Assembly: GCA_947561585.1 (NCBI GenBank)
Contig: CANNZV010001461.1
Coordinates: 1 to 64,000 of the forward strand
Direction of reading: 5' to 3'
DNA: 64,000 nt
Origin: Caprella mutica
Taxonomy: Eukaryota; Arthropoda; Malacostraca; Amphipoda; Caprellidae
The notes below the pieces were generated by a model. The model saw only the letters and a program-made list of their open reading frames with translations, was not told where the DNA came from and did no database searches. A program made the translations under genes and the position numbers. Each line of letters opens with the position of its first letter. Position 1 is the stretch's first letter. This document shows positions 49,640 through 62,400 of the stretch, piece by piece.

Positions 49640-50515
49640 GTACAAACTGAACCCCAATTATTCATCTCCTGTACAATTAGCACACCAATAATTTTATTCC
49701 TGTGAAATCCACACCCCAATGATTTCGCTCGTGAACAATCCGCTTCCCAATGACTTTATACCTGTACAATCCGCACACCAATGATTTCTCTCCAGAAAAA
49801 TCCATAACCCATAATTGCATACCTGTACAATCCGCACTCCAATAATTTTATTGTTTTACAATCCATACCTCAATAGTTTCGCTCCTGTACAATCTGTACC
49901 CCCAATGATTTCCCTGCTGTACCATCCGCACCCACATGATTTCCCTCCTATATAATCCACACCCACAATGATTTCCCTCCTGTACAATCCATATCTCAAT
50001 GATTTCCATCCTGCACAATCTGCATCCAAATAATTTCACTCCTGTATAATCTGCACCCCAATGATTTCCCTCCTGTATAAACCGCACCCCAATGATTTCA
50101 CTCCTGTACAATCCGCACCCCAAGAACTTCATTCTTGTACAATCCACACCCCAATGATTTTTCTCCTGCACAATCTGCACTCCAATGATTTAGGATCCCT
50201 CCTGTATATTCCGCACCCCAATGATTTCACTCCTGTACAATCCACACCCCAATAATTTTTCTCCTGCACAATCTGCACTCCAATGATTTAGGATCCCTCC
50301 TGTATAATCCGCACCCCCAATGATTTCACTCCTGTACAATCCGCACCCCAATGATTTCCCTCCTGTATAATCCGCACCCCAATGATTTTCCTCCTGTATA
50401 ATCCGCACACCAATGATTTCCCTCCTGTATAATCCGCACCCCAATGATTTCCCTCCTGTATAATCTGCACCCCAATGATTTCCCTCCTGTATAATCTGCA
50501 CCCCAATATGAACTG
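49640..50515. repeat. 32-bp (2 x 16) minisatellite
   Basis: About 27 units of CAATGATTTCCCTCCT plus GTATAATCCGCACCCC. Two copies of a longer variant containing GATTTAGGATCCCTCCTG (near 50187 and 50285) show a block duplication of about 98 bp. Minus-strand frames (EIIGVRIIQEGNHWGADYTG) are artefacts of the repeat. Confidence 0.93.
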
Positions 50516-50996
50516 GCCACTGGGGTGCAGATTCTACAGGTGATCTTTTTTTTACCCGATTATGTTTATTTTTCGTACCTGAGTGATTAAATTATTTTAA
50601 CCTGAGTGTTATAACTATTTTTGTACCAGATTCAAATTGTTATTGTAAAAGGAATGTTTATATAAAGGATTATATTATATTAGCTTAAAAAAGCAGTAGC
50701 CTCTTAGAAGCGAACGAATTTTTGGTCTGACCAATACTATTAGTCTATTAGCTACATTCATCACGCTGGGCCGCGAGAATATTGTTCAACGTTTACCGGT
50801 CCGCGACGACAAAAAGGTTACCGACCATTGCTCTAGTGTACGCAGTACTATCAAGATAATTGAAAAATACCCGACATGTTTAAAAGATCAAATTTTACCA
50901 TAAGCGTAACGAGTTCCTTTCTTAACCCAAATGATAACTTATTGACTTTATTAAGCAAGAGTCACCAATCTAAAATTTAGTTTTTCCTTCTAATTC
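50516..50996. other. Gap with a hAT-like terminus
   Basis: GTTTACCGGTCCGCGACGAC followed by AAAAAGGTTACCGACCATTG, ending near 50830, reads in reverse like a hAT end (CAATGGTCGGTAACCTTTTT). A similar GGTACCGGTCCGCGG lies at about 49268. No pair of ends or 8-bp duplication could be fixed. Confidence 0.35.
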
Positions 50997-52160
50997 GGTT
51001 GGCCACTTGGCCGAAAGACATTTGGCCGAACGGACATTTGGCCGAAAGGACATATGGCCAAAATGTATTTATTTTGAAAAAATGGGATAGTAATATTATT
51101 TAATGTAATAAAAATAATAACTTTAAATAGCATAATCACCATAACTAACCTATAATAACAAGTTCAAAAGTATGAAGAGAAGCTTCTTTCCACCCATTAT
51201 ATATGTGAAGAAATCCATGATTAGGAATGAATTTAAATTGTTGAGCAATACATGCTTGCAGTTCGTAATATGGATACACATTTTGTACTCATTAAAAGAA
51301 TTTTCCTTTCTATAAAATAACTTTAATTTCTATGGAAATAGAAAAAACATATATTGAATAATTAAACGGAGGCTGTAGTTCGTAATATGGATAAATAATT
51401 GTGTATATATTGAAATTTAATTCCATTTTTATAAAATATCTTGTAGTTCCATGAAAATATAAATTATAATTAAACTAGATTATGTGCACTCAGTAGAGTG
51501 CATACCTTCGCCGCCGCTGTGACCCGTTTTCTCCCAAAATTAAATAAACTGCTAACTGAATAATAACCAATTGTCCCACCAAGTTCCACGCAATATGGTT
51601 CAATACTTTTTGAGTTTTTTGAGTTATAAATGACCTTGACCTTGAACTTTGACCGGATCGCTCCCAAAAGTCTACCAGATGGTTCCTGGACATTGACTAA
51701 TAGTACCATCAAATTTCAGATAATTTTTGAGTTATTGAGCTACAAATGGCTTTGACCTTGATCTTTGACCTTTTACATGATCGCTCTCAAAATCTGATAA
51801 AAAAGTTTCTGTACACCAATCATCCCACTAAGTTTCATGCAATATGGTTCAATACTTTTTGAGTTATAAATGACCTTGACCTTTGACCGGGTCGCTCCCA
51901 AAATTCTACCAGCAGGTCACTGGACATTGAATAATCGCATCACCAAATTTCATGCAATTTGTTTGAATACTTTTTCAGTTAAGCGAATAACAAGATGATA
52001 AATAAATCAATAAATAAACGACGGGTAAAATATGACCTTCCCGCATTCTGCGAAGGTAATAAACGGAGGCTGCAGTTCGTACTATGGAGTCTTTCGGCCA
52101 ATTGTCTTTCGGCCAAATATCCGTTCAGCCAAATGTCCTTCGGCCAATTGTCCACGCACG
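50997..52160. mobile_element. Minisatellite-ended element 5 (9-bp duplication TTCTAATTC)
   Basis: An 1164-bp element with exact 9-bp direct repeats TTCTAATTC at 50988-50996 and 52161-52169. The left end is GGTTGGCCACTTGGCCGAAAG; the reverse-complemented right end is CGTGCGTGGACAATTGGCCG. Each side has about four units of GGCCGAAAGGACATTT (16 bp), inverted between sides. Inside is a retroposon-like segment (51480-52055). A GGAGGCTG(T/C)AGTTCGTA(A/C)T word occurs on either side of that segment (51366 and 52066). Confidence 0.88.
51480..52055. repeat. Tandem segments resembling an RTE-type 3' untranslated region
   Basis: Three imperfect units share TGACCTTGACCTTTGACC, TCGCTC(C/T)CAAAA, CACCAA(G/A)TTTCATGCAAT and ATACTTTTTGAGTTATAAAT. 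The segment ends in CCTTCCCGCATTCTGCGAAGG and is preceded by CATACCTTCGCCGCCG. Such modules occur at 3' ends of RTE-like retroposons; the assignment is from resemblance only. Confidence 0.5.
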
Positions 52161-52286
52161 TTCTAATTCATTGTGTCGTTATTAAACGACATCGTATTAA
52201 GTACTACTTTAACGTTATAGTATGAAGTAGTATGACGCAGTAGTCGAAATGACCGAAAACGAAATGTCTCATCATGTATCAGTATG

Positions 52287-53250
52287 GGTTCTAGGTAAAT
52301 TGCTCGAAAAACAATTGCTCGAAAGAACAATTGCTCGAATGAACAATTTCTCGAATGAACAATTGCTCGAATGAACAATTGCTCGAAAACAATTGCTCGA
52401 AAAACAATTGCTTGAAAGAAAATTGCTCGAAAAACAATTGCTCAAACGAACAATTGCTCGAATGAACAATTGCTCGAATTATCAAATTGCTCGAATGAAC
52501 AAAATTGCTCGAATTATAAAATTGCGCAGTTTTCGATTTCATAAAAGTCAGTTATTCATGAAGTGGAGCTGCACCTAACAATCCTTGTTTCTTTTTAGTA
52601 ATTGATCATTAATCATTCTATAAATAATTGTAATTAATACTCATTCTGCATAATCTTTTTTTTAGACCGTCTGTGTCATCTCGTATGTAACATGTGAATT
52701 GGAATCATGTGGTGAATCAGTACTATTCATGTTTTTTTATCATAAAACCCGAAAATGTTTGTAGATTTATTAAAACTCTGCCATAACTTCGAGTTATTTC
52801 ACCTATTGAGGTACCACATACAGATAGGCTAGTAATAAATAAATTTTCGGGTTTTATGATAAAAAAAACATTAATAATAGTGATTCACCACATGATTCCA
52901 ATTCACATGTTACATACGAGATGAAACAAACGGTCTAAAAAAAATTATGCAGAATGAGTAATAATTAAAATCAGTTATAGAATGATTAATGATCAATTAC
53001 TAAAAAGAAACAAACATTGTTAGGTGCAGCTCCACTTCATGAATAACTGACTTTTATAAAATCGAAAACTGCGCAATTTTATAATTCGAGCAATTTTGTT
53101 CATTCGAGCAATTTGATAATTCGAGCAATTGTTCGTTCGGGCAGTTGTTTGTTCGAACAATTGTTTTTCGAGCAATTGTCTTTCGAGCAATTGTTCTTTC
53201 GAGCAATTGTTCATTCGAGCAATTGTTTTTCGAGCAATTTACCGGCTACC
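52287..53250. mobile_element. Minisatellite-ended foldback element 6 (9-bp duplication ATCAGTATG)
   Basis: A 964-bp element with exact 9-bp direct repeats ATCAGTATG at 52278-52286 and 53251-53259. The left end is GGTTCTAGGTAAATTGCTCG; the reverse-complemented right end is GGTAGCCGGTAAATTGCTCG. Terminal arrays of AATTGCTCGAAAAAC (15-16 bp) are about 220 bp on the left and 150 bp on the right. Unlike its relatives, nearly all the interior is inverted as well (about 52510-52755 against 52835-53090), leaving a loop of roughly 80 bp. It ends 222 bp before the start codon of the HEPN-NACHT gene. Confidence 0.92.
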
Positions 53251-53427
53251 ATCAGTATGAGTGGGGCTATTATTATGTATGTATTTATTATAGTATATCA
53301 CCCAAAAGTAATATTGAAAAAGAACATTCTGTCAATTATTTTTTCTAATGTATGATACAACAGGTGGAAGATTACAAAATAATAAGCAACTGAATTTTTA
53401 TTATTCATTCTATTATATGTTTTTTTC

Positions 53428-53438
53428 TTTTTTACTAG
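53428..53438 (+). promoter_or_regulatory. Candidate 3' splice site in the HEPN-NACHT leader
   Basis: A long pyrimidine run ending in TTTTTTACTAG at 53438 could be the end of a 5' untranslated intron. An in-frame TAA at about 53443 lies between it and the ATG at 53473, so translation starts at that ATG either way. Confidence 0.4.
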
Positions 53439-53472
53439 ATTGTAATCCTGTGCGAAGTCTCATTCGAATGAA

Positions 53473-56400
53473 ATGACCGAATCAGGAATACCTCGTACCA
53501 CTCTCAATTTACTAAGAATTGATCTCCTGAATTTCAAATGTGGACCTCTGGTCTATCAGACCATAATTCACTGGGGATTTGCTAAGCCCGATGGCATCAG
53601 AATAATAGATCACATCAATGATCGAAATATTGGCGACAAAATTAATGAGAAAAAATTTACAAAATGGTTAAAGGACAACAAATCCAAGCTTGAAAGATTT
53701 TCTCTCTCTGACTTAGACATAACCGCACTGCATGATTTTCTCCCATTTCTTTGCTGCGATAAATTTGCTCAAACTGAAGACGAAGTGTATGAGAAACAAA
53801 TAAATATTCCTAACTCTGTTGAGAGTCTACTCAAAGAAATCAAGGCCTTCAGAAATGACGTGAGTCACAAATATGGTAAAACTGTGAAAGACTCTCATAT
53901 TGATAAGATGAAAGAAACGATGAAAGAATGTATTAGAGCTGCTGGTAAACTTTACGGAAGAGATCAGACTGAAATTGTTGAAAAGGTGAAAGTTTTAGAT
54001 GATAAGTTAAACGAAGTTCTCCTTAACACATCATACTTTTATGAGAACAGAGTTAAGTTCATCTGTGAATTTATAGAAACCGAAGTCCCTGCAATCCTAC
54101 TAGAGAGATATTCACCTAACTTCTCAGTTTCCATGCCAGGTAATTGGACAAGAAAATATATACATGAGATCTTCCAGTGCTCTAACTTGTCTGTAATTCC
54201 TCATGACAATGAAGATAAAACCGTAGTTAACGAAACTATCTTCTCATGTAATGAAATTTGTAACCATACACCGTACAATAATATTGTTATAAATGGAGGG
54301 ACAGGCTCAGGCAAGACTACCCTATTGCGAAGTCTATGCCAAAATATTTTACAAGCATCAGTTCATGGTAATACATCAAAGTATAAAAAAGTCGAGCAGT
54401 TCAAAATCCCTATCTACCTCGAGTGTAGAAATGAGCAACAATCGAATCTTGCTACATTTCTTAGGGAATGCCTCAAAGACTTAATTTCCCCTGAAGATGA
54501 CATCATGGAAGCCTTCAAGATTGTGAAAAGCTTAATATTTCTCATTGATGGCTACGATGAAAGTAATAACAATTGTCGAAGGCTTGTATACAGTATCATA
54601 CATTTCTGCAGAGATTTCAAAGTTAGTTGCATCATTTCTTCAAGAGTTGTTGCAAGGAATGATATCGCCTACGAGATGCGAAGAAGGTATTTGAACTGCA
54701 CAAGAATGTTCATCAATCCCATTAATGAAATGAGCGACAAAGTGAACTTAATTAAGAATTATGCTGATAAGTTGAATGATTCTATTGATACTAACAAGCT
54801 GGTGAATAGCTTTGAGAATCTAACTGAAGAAGTTAAAGAAGTTTTCTCCGATCCAAAAAATATGGTACTTTTCATCTACTTGTTCGTACATGATCCAGAC
54901 TCAGTGCTTCAGATGAAAAATGAACAAAGTATTCACGGAGCAGTTCGAACTTGTATCCTGCGAGAAATGATGAGAAAATTGGGAACTACTCCTAACTCAA
55001 AAGGAATAGTTGAGAATGTTCTGTATGTGCTTGGTAAATTCAGTCTTAGGTTTTATAAGGAAAAGAAACATTTCCTGGAAGAAAAAGATTACTCCAACAT
55101 AGTTGCAGAATGCAAGCAAATAAGGGGAATGCCTGATGACGTGGGCATCCCAAACCTACTTTCTTGTATCTTAACGCCAGAAAACTCGTACAAGTTCCCC
55201 CTTCTTATTTCTTACCAGTTCATTCACAGCAAAATGCAGGAGTTCTTAGCAGCCAAATACGTGAGCGAAAAAACCAGAGAACTTCCAGAAGACATAAGTT
55301 CGCAGAATCCGTTGGTTTCCAGTTTTTTCTCTTCCATAGAAAAGGCTACTGTTCGCAAAATAGCAAAACCAATTCAAGATAACGGGATTCCAAAGCTCCT
55401 TCATACATTGAAACTTGATGAGTTACAGCCTGACATTGAAGAGGAAGTATTAAGGTGAGTTGTTGATTTAAACCTCTTGTAACTATCTTTGAAATAGATT
55501 GAATATTGTTTTGTTTCTATATTACATATTTGAAATTTATGACTAACTTACTTCCCAAAGAAGAGTGTCGTTGTGATCATTCAGTTTTATTGTATTTCAT
55601 TTATCATATCATAATATCCAGTAAATGTGCCATATGTATCAAGTTGTGAAAATATATATTAGATTGTTAGAAGATAGTGATTGGCTTTTAGTATTTGAAG
55701 ACTGTTCCAGAGTTCCGGTCTCTCTATTTTGTACATCAGATTTTAATTTTGTGATACAGCAAAACCTCGTACTAGACCAGCCTCCTAGTAGACAAACCTC
55801 CTATTAGACCAAGAAATTTTTGTAACTGTACTGGAAAAAACCTCGTATTATACAAAACACAATTTTTATCAACTTACAGTTATTCTAGAGTAAATATTAC
55901 AAGGATTAATAATTACAATACTGTTTTAAAGATAATTCCCTAATTTGAATGATGTATTAAAATTATTTATGCTGTTTTTAGGATAAAACATAAGGCAGAA
56001 TAGGTTTCAGATTTAATGGTAGAGTCTGGGCTAAAAAAATTGATGTGAAAAGTTATAGAAAACTAGATACAGTGAAGACTATTCAAATTTCATAAAAGGA
56101 TAATTCAATTGAAAGAATATTATATTCATTTAAATTGAGGCAAAAAAAATTCATACTGTTTCTAAATATGTTTTACTTCAAAATAAGTATGTTAGTCACC
56201 ATTAATTTGGCAATAAAGTTATCATAAACAAATAGAGCTATCGAAGTATTTAAGTCACCGCTTTACTTTTAGAGAAAACGATTTTGGTCTAATAGGAAAC
56301 TAATAAAGTGAGTTTCTTACTAGACCAAACAAACTTGGAACGAAACCCTGGTCTACTACGAGGATTTACTGTATTTCGATTTTGTGCACAAACTATAAAC

Positions 56401-59400
56401 ACAGTTGAAAAACATACATTGAGTACGAAAAAAATATTAATCCAAAATACTTATCCACAAATCCGATTATTAATGTGTTATAAAAATATATATCTTCAAC
56501 AGGTACGGTAACATCATTAAACTTCTGATTTTGGAAACATTGGCAAATGGTGAGCTATCAAAAAACTGCGACACCTTCATTCAACTACTGAGGAAATACT
56601 TCAAACAAAGGGATCATTATCCTTCTCCTGCCTATCACTTAGATCTCATTCTGTCATCAGACAGCAATGCAGATATCATTAGCTTTGTTTCCGACTGCTT
56701 GAGAGATTGGAAAAGGTATAGAATAGAGTGCAACAGCCACATCAAACCCATAACTGAAGTGATACATACTTTGCAAACTAAAGTTAAAATTAACTACAGT
56801 AATCATGAAGTTACAAATACTCAACACATTATCAAACTATTGACTGTGATGGGAGATAAAAGTGAAATTTGGCTTGATTTCAATCATAGTTACGACTATT
56901 ACCAACCATTGGAGAGAGAATTCTACACGCAGCTGAGGAATAGCAAGTTAGTTACTTTTAATGTTAATATCTTATGCATCTGTATTTCAATTTATATTAA
57001 TCATGTACGATGATTTCAGTAGAAAAGTAGCTATTTTCTTCTACACCTGTTCCCTGCAACTCCTGGTGAACGGGAGAAAGATGAAGAATATGTAAAATGG
57101 TTAAAATGAGGAATGGTAAATAATGGTAAAAATGAGGTGTCAACTGAATTGCTGAAGAATCTCAGCACATATGTTCCGAGTCATTTATTATCCCCAATAA
57201 ATTAGTCTTATCCGTGATATATACTTTCACCCCTTTTATAATGCTGACTTACCCTCAGTGTCTGTTGATATCTAATATATATTGACTGCAGATGATACTA
57301 CATTTATTCAATTTGATTTAGAGTATGGTTGTTTAACCCAAAACTTCATCTGTGAATTAATCAAGCAGACTAACTATAAATGTTACATTTTTTATTATTG
57401 AATACCGTTACATTAATATTTATAATTTGTAAAAGTGTGAGACTTAAATCATAAGTTATACCTTTCTCAGAGTTATGTTAATTTGATACTGATACCTAGG
57501 TATCTAGTGTGCTATTTTATCATCTACAACACATAATAGTAATTTGGGCATCAATATATCAAAAAAGCTGATTAACTACAATTTCCTAAGTTATTGTTGT
57601 TACAAAAAAAGTGATACGTATTATAACATTACATATAATTTTTACTCAGAGGATGAGTAGCAGTGGCTTATTTGACCACTTTGACTTATTCTTCAATTGA
57701 CCCTTTATAACTTTAATTAATTTAAACGTTAATAACAACCAATTTTATGATATCCTTGAAATTTATAAATAGGAAAGCAAACAATAATTCTTTCCTATGA
57801 AAAAAGTATGAATTACAATTGTGTTTAACTATATGTAGAGCACACGTTTTCTAATACAAGAAAGGTGAAGGTGCACTTAAGCTTCGACTGAGATCGTCGA
57901 AGCTACTCTTCCCCTTCTGTTGTTTTTATTAAATATTACCAATTAAATAAATGAAAGTTGTAGGTATCATAGCAACTATGATACCTACAACTTATAATTT
58001 AGGAGTCTTATCGCATATTCCTTTCGTATTTTCTGCCAAAAGGACTTTTTGAACATTTTTAACTTCTATTTTATTTGTAAAAAATGAAAAATGTAATCTT
58101 ATTTAAAATAAGAGAATCATCTATCTAAAGTTATATTACAATATTAAATAACAAGTATATTATGCTATCAAATAAGTCAATGCAAATATTTGTATTTCGT
58201 TTCCAATTTATTATATTTTTTTTTTTCAATCATCAATCACATTTATAATATTTAATAAAACAACAGAAAGGGAAGAATAGCTTCGACGATCTTAGTCGAA
58301 GCTTAAGTGTACCTTTACCAAAAGAAATCGTACACATGAGCTTTAACTGATCTCTTATTAAAATATTTACGAATTATTACCCAAAATACGTAAATTGAAT
58401 GGGGACAAAAATGTCCTCATAGGTCTTAGACTATGAAGGAATATATGTCATTACTAAATATGGATGAAAGAAATGTTAAAACAATATCAAAAAAGAAGTA
58501 TAACACAAAAGAAATGGTAAAACTTAGAGAGACATTAACAAATCGTTAGTTTCATTTCGTTTCAAGTTACCATTACTGATATAAAATCAACTCATGATCT
58601 GGCATTACATTGCAGATGTAATTCATTTACCATTATTTCACGAATATAATGCAAGAAAAACAGCCTTATTAAGAGGTGCATTATGTATTTATTGAATTTA
58701 CCTAGCAATACGCATACGTGCAGCTGTTTACGTGAACATATATACATCTCTCAATGAATTAATATGAGTTTGAATTGTAAATCTAATTCGAAATATTTTA
58801 GATAGATAGTGAAATGTATATCTGTTCTATCATTTTAAGTTGAAATAACAAGTATATTTTACTTTAAATATGGTTTTGATAAACTTAGCTGTATCAAATT
58901 GTTCTATGATTGTCCTAATTTCAATAATCTTTTTCTCTCCATTGTACAAATATTTATTAGAGTCAATTTACTATTTATTTGTTTATAATTATGAGCTATT
59001 AAACACACTAATTGCAAGATTGGTTCACAGTATACAAAGGATATAATATTTGAATGATGAAGATAAAAATTGTATTATTCATCATTAATATCTAAATAAT
59101 AAATTTCTCTTGGTTAGGTAATATACTAACACATAATCCTTTGATTATTATTTTAATCACCTATTCATTTTCTACCCCAAAATAGTATCAAGTGCAAGGT
59201 AACTGGATTTAAAGCTTGTATTTCATCAGGAGAACATCTCTCCATTGTGGTAAGAGTTTTGAGAAGTAAAAGACTGTATATCAGCATTCCGTCTTTCTCT
59301 AACATCAGTTTTGAGGCCTTGAAGGAATTCAATGGATGGTTAGGTAAGTAAAACAGCTGATTACTAAATAAGTTCATTCTTCATCATTCTTTCACATGAA

Positions 59401-62400
59401 TTCATATCAAAGATTGTAATCTTTCTTATAAATAATTATTATATTTAACCCTTTAGCGGGCAAGTATCACTCGAGTGATACACCATTATTTTTAGTTCAT
59501 TATTTTTCTCAAATGTTTTTCTACCATTATATTGTATTAATAAACCACAGACAATAACAGACATTGTTGTCTTTCAAATAATCAATAAAAATACAATAGA
59601 AATATCAGTTTTAAAAAAAAAACATATTTTTTAGTTTTTAAAGAAATTCAGAGGAATAAAAATATCTTGAAAAGTGTTAAACTATGACATATTAAAAATT
59701 TAGAACAATCTGACGAGTTTATTGGTCAGTGTATTATAATTTTCCATATTAATTCTTCTATAATAATACAATCCATCCTATAAATATTGTCAATATATAT
59801 TCAATATTGCAATATCTGCTCTTTATATATATGTATTTAAACCTAATAATCTAGCAAAAAATTCAGGCTGAACTTGATCTTATGGAAAAATATCATTGAA
59901 CTTTAATTCTAAACCGAAACAAAACTTTTTTCCTGTCTTTTTATTTGTTTATATATTTATACGCAATTTGCTATGATAAGATATTCATATTATGGGCTTA
60001 TATTTAATTATTTTAGATGTCTGTATAGAAGTTCCCTCCAGAGGGAGAAGAGAGAGTCAGTGCTAGGCAAGTGCCATAAAGTACACAATCCCCATCTATA
60101 AGTGATACCTAAGATACATTTTCTTCTATCAAGAACTTCATTTTTAAATCGCAAATTAGAAGAAAAGAATATTAGTCAAATTCTGTTCTGATACACTACT
60201 TTAAAGTGAAATAATTGATTTTTATGTTTGTTAATCATATATTGTCTTATATCGTATGAGGCACCTCTTATGAGGCGCTACATGCGTTGTTGAAAATGAC
60301 CCCTTCCAGCCTGAACACCGAACGACACACGATTCAGATCATCCTTGCAAAATTTCTCGAGAGTCTCCTGGCTATATCTTTAAGTGAAGCTTTATATACG
60401 TTGTATAAGAGTCTCAATGGAATCTGGTCATTCACAAACTTACATAAACTCGAGTTTAGGCGGCAGATGCAGTGTAATGTAGTGGGCCACCGTCTGCCAT
60501 CTTCCAAAGTAAAGAAGGCGTTCCAGAATGGCGTAGTCAGGGTCAAATAAAGTCCTGTAGCAATCTGAGGTATGAAACACCATTAACCGGTGACAAGAAC
60601 CATCATTGACAAAGAAAGCGTGAATGATTGGGACCACTCGATTAATTAAGGCAACAAAGGGTCATTACCTTAACATAATAATTATCATTTGTTAAGCACG
60701 CAGATATTTCGAGGATTTTCAATTATTTATGTGATTTTTGATGAGGAAACAGAACTTCACGTCACTCCAAACGATTTTTTTGACAATGTTGGATGGTTGC
60801 TGCAGAATTAACTGACTTAACTGCTTTCTCTGTGCTTTGTGGACATCATTTAATGTTTGAGTTGAAGTGTAGTGATAAAAACAGTAATAAGGTTCGTGTC
60901 ATAAGATCCTCCAACTTGGTTTCGATGGGTGAATTCTCCAGAATATTTCTTTCTGAAATAGAAACTTGAGGTTTGTCCAAATAAACCCTTCACCTCTAGG
61001 ATAACTATTACTGTTTTTTTTCTGTGGATGGTAAAAGCTTCATTGAAATATCAAGAGCTCTTGTGAACTTTTTCGGTTGGTAAAATCAATAAAGTGTAGC
61101 ATGAATTCTCGGCGTGCTGTTGAAGGGGAATGTGTTATTGCAAACTGCAGGACGATCCTCCTCTTCTCAAGATCACAAAACATTTTTCAGGTTTAAGATG
61201 GTTGAAGATCAATGTCAAAAATCCACTCTTTATGAACAAAATAGAGTATTATACGTGATATACCTTGAAGAATTTCAAGTTCCCCTAACTCGTTTATTCA
61301 AAAATGACGCTTCTTAGGGAACGTACATTTTTTTGTGTTATTTCAATTTCAAATAGATCACAATTCTTTTGTGTTTACCAATGGATATGTAAATTTCAAA
61401 TAAGGGTTTTTATGGAAAAAATAGCGAAAGGTCTACATAATAATTCATGCATTTTTAATAATTTTAGTGAGAGCACTCTATAGATCAATGAATATTATTT
61501 CGAGGGGATGGGTAATAGGACTAATAATAATATATTTCTTAATATTTAATACTAATGCAATGCTCATTATTATTGTGTTCATTTTCAATAATCTGTAAAA
61601 CTTTGATCAAGTCTTACCAATTTCTTAATGAATATATTTTCTTCAAAATAAAATAAATAAAATTTCAGGTAGATAGTGATTTAATTGATGCCTTTCATAG
61701 ATTGTTATCAAGTTGAATTTTTGTTACGAAATTTAATAAATTATTTTTACTTTTAAAAGCTAAAAATATTATTTTACTAATTATAAATAGTAGTGTGACC
61801 AGCAACCATGACACCGTCACAATTTTAATAGGTAAATTGTTCAAAAATAGATAGGTAGATTTGCTGTTACTAACTAATAAAATTTTGTTCTGAGATTGGT
61901 TAATGGTCGGTGATTTGGGTAATGTTCGATGATTGGATAAAGTCTTGTGACTTCGAAAGTACTTGATGATTGAGTAATGAGTAGTGTTCGGAGAATTTGT
62001 CAAGTCATTTTATTCATACATGTTGCCACAAATTGTTTGACACGAGCGTACAGAAACGGATCTCTATCACAAAATTGAAAATCCTTTCTATTATCGATAG
62101 TTAGTTAAATTTTGAAAATTGTTTTTTACAAGAAAATGTACCAAAATTCGGTTTTATTAATAATCTATTGAAATTATCTTAATAAAAAATACTTTTGAAA
62201 ACAACAAAACCAAATGAATAGGATAAAATTAATAAAATAATCACTATTATGTGAGTACTTAAACTCTTTTCTTCTGAGTTGATTTTAAAATCCCATTAAA
62301 CTTACAAAGAAAGAATGGCATACCAGCTATGTAATTTAAAGGTCCTCTCCAGGCTCCGAGAAAAAAATGAGTTTATTACATAATATTATAGATTTAAGGT

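Noticed and set aside
49848..50520. Repetitive minus-strand frames (GNHWGADYTG)
   Set aside because: These are translations of the 2 x 16-bp array; neighbouring frames give equivalent repeats.
60287..60550. Plus-strand 87-codon frame as a gene
   Set aside because: The minus strand carries ordered mariner-like fragments, so the plus frame is a shadow.
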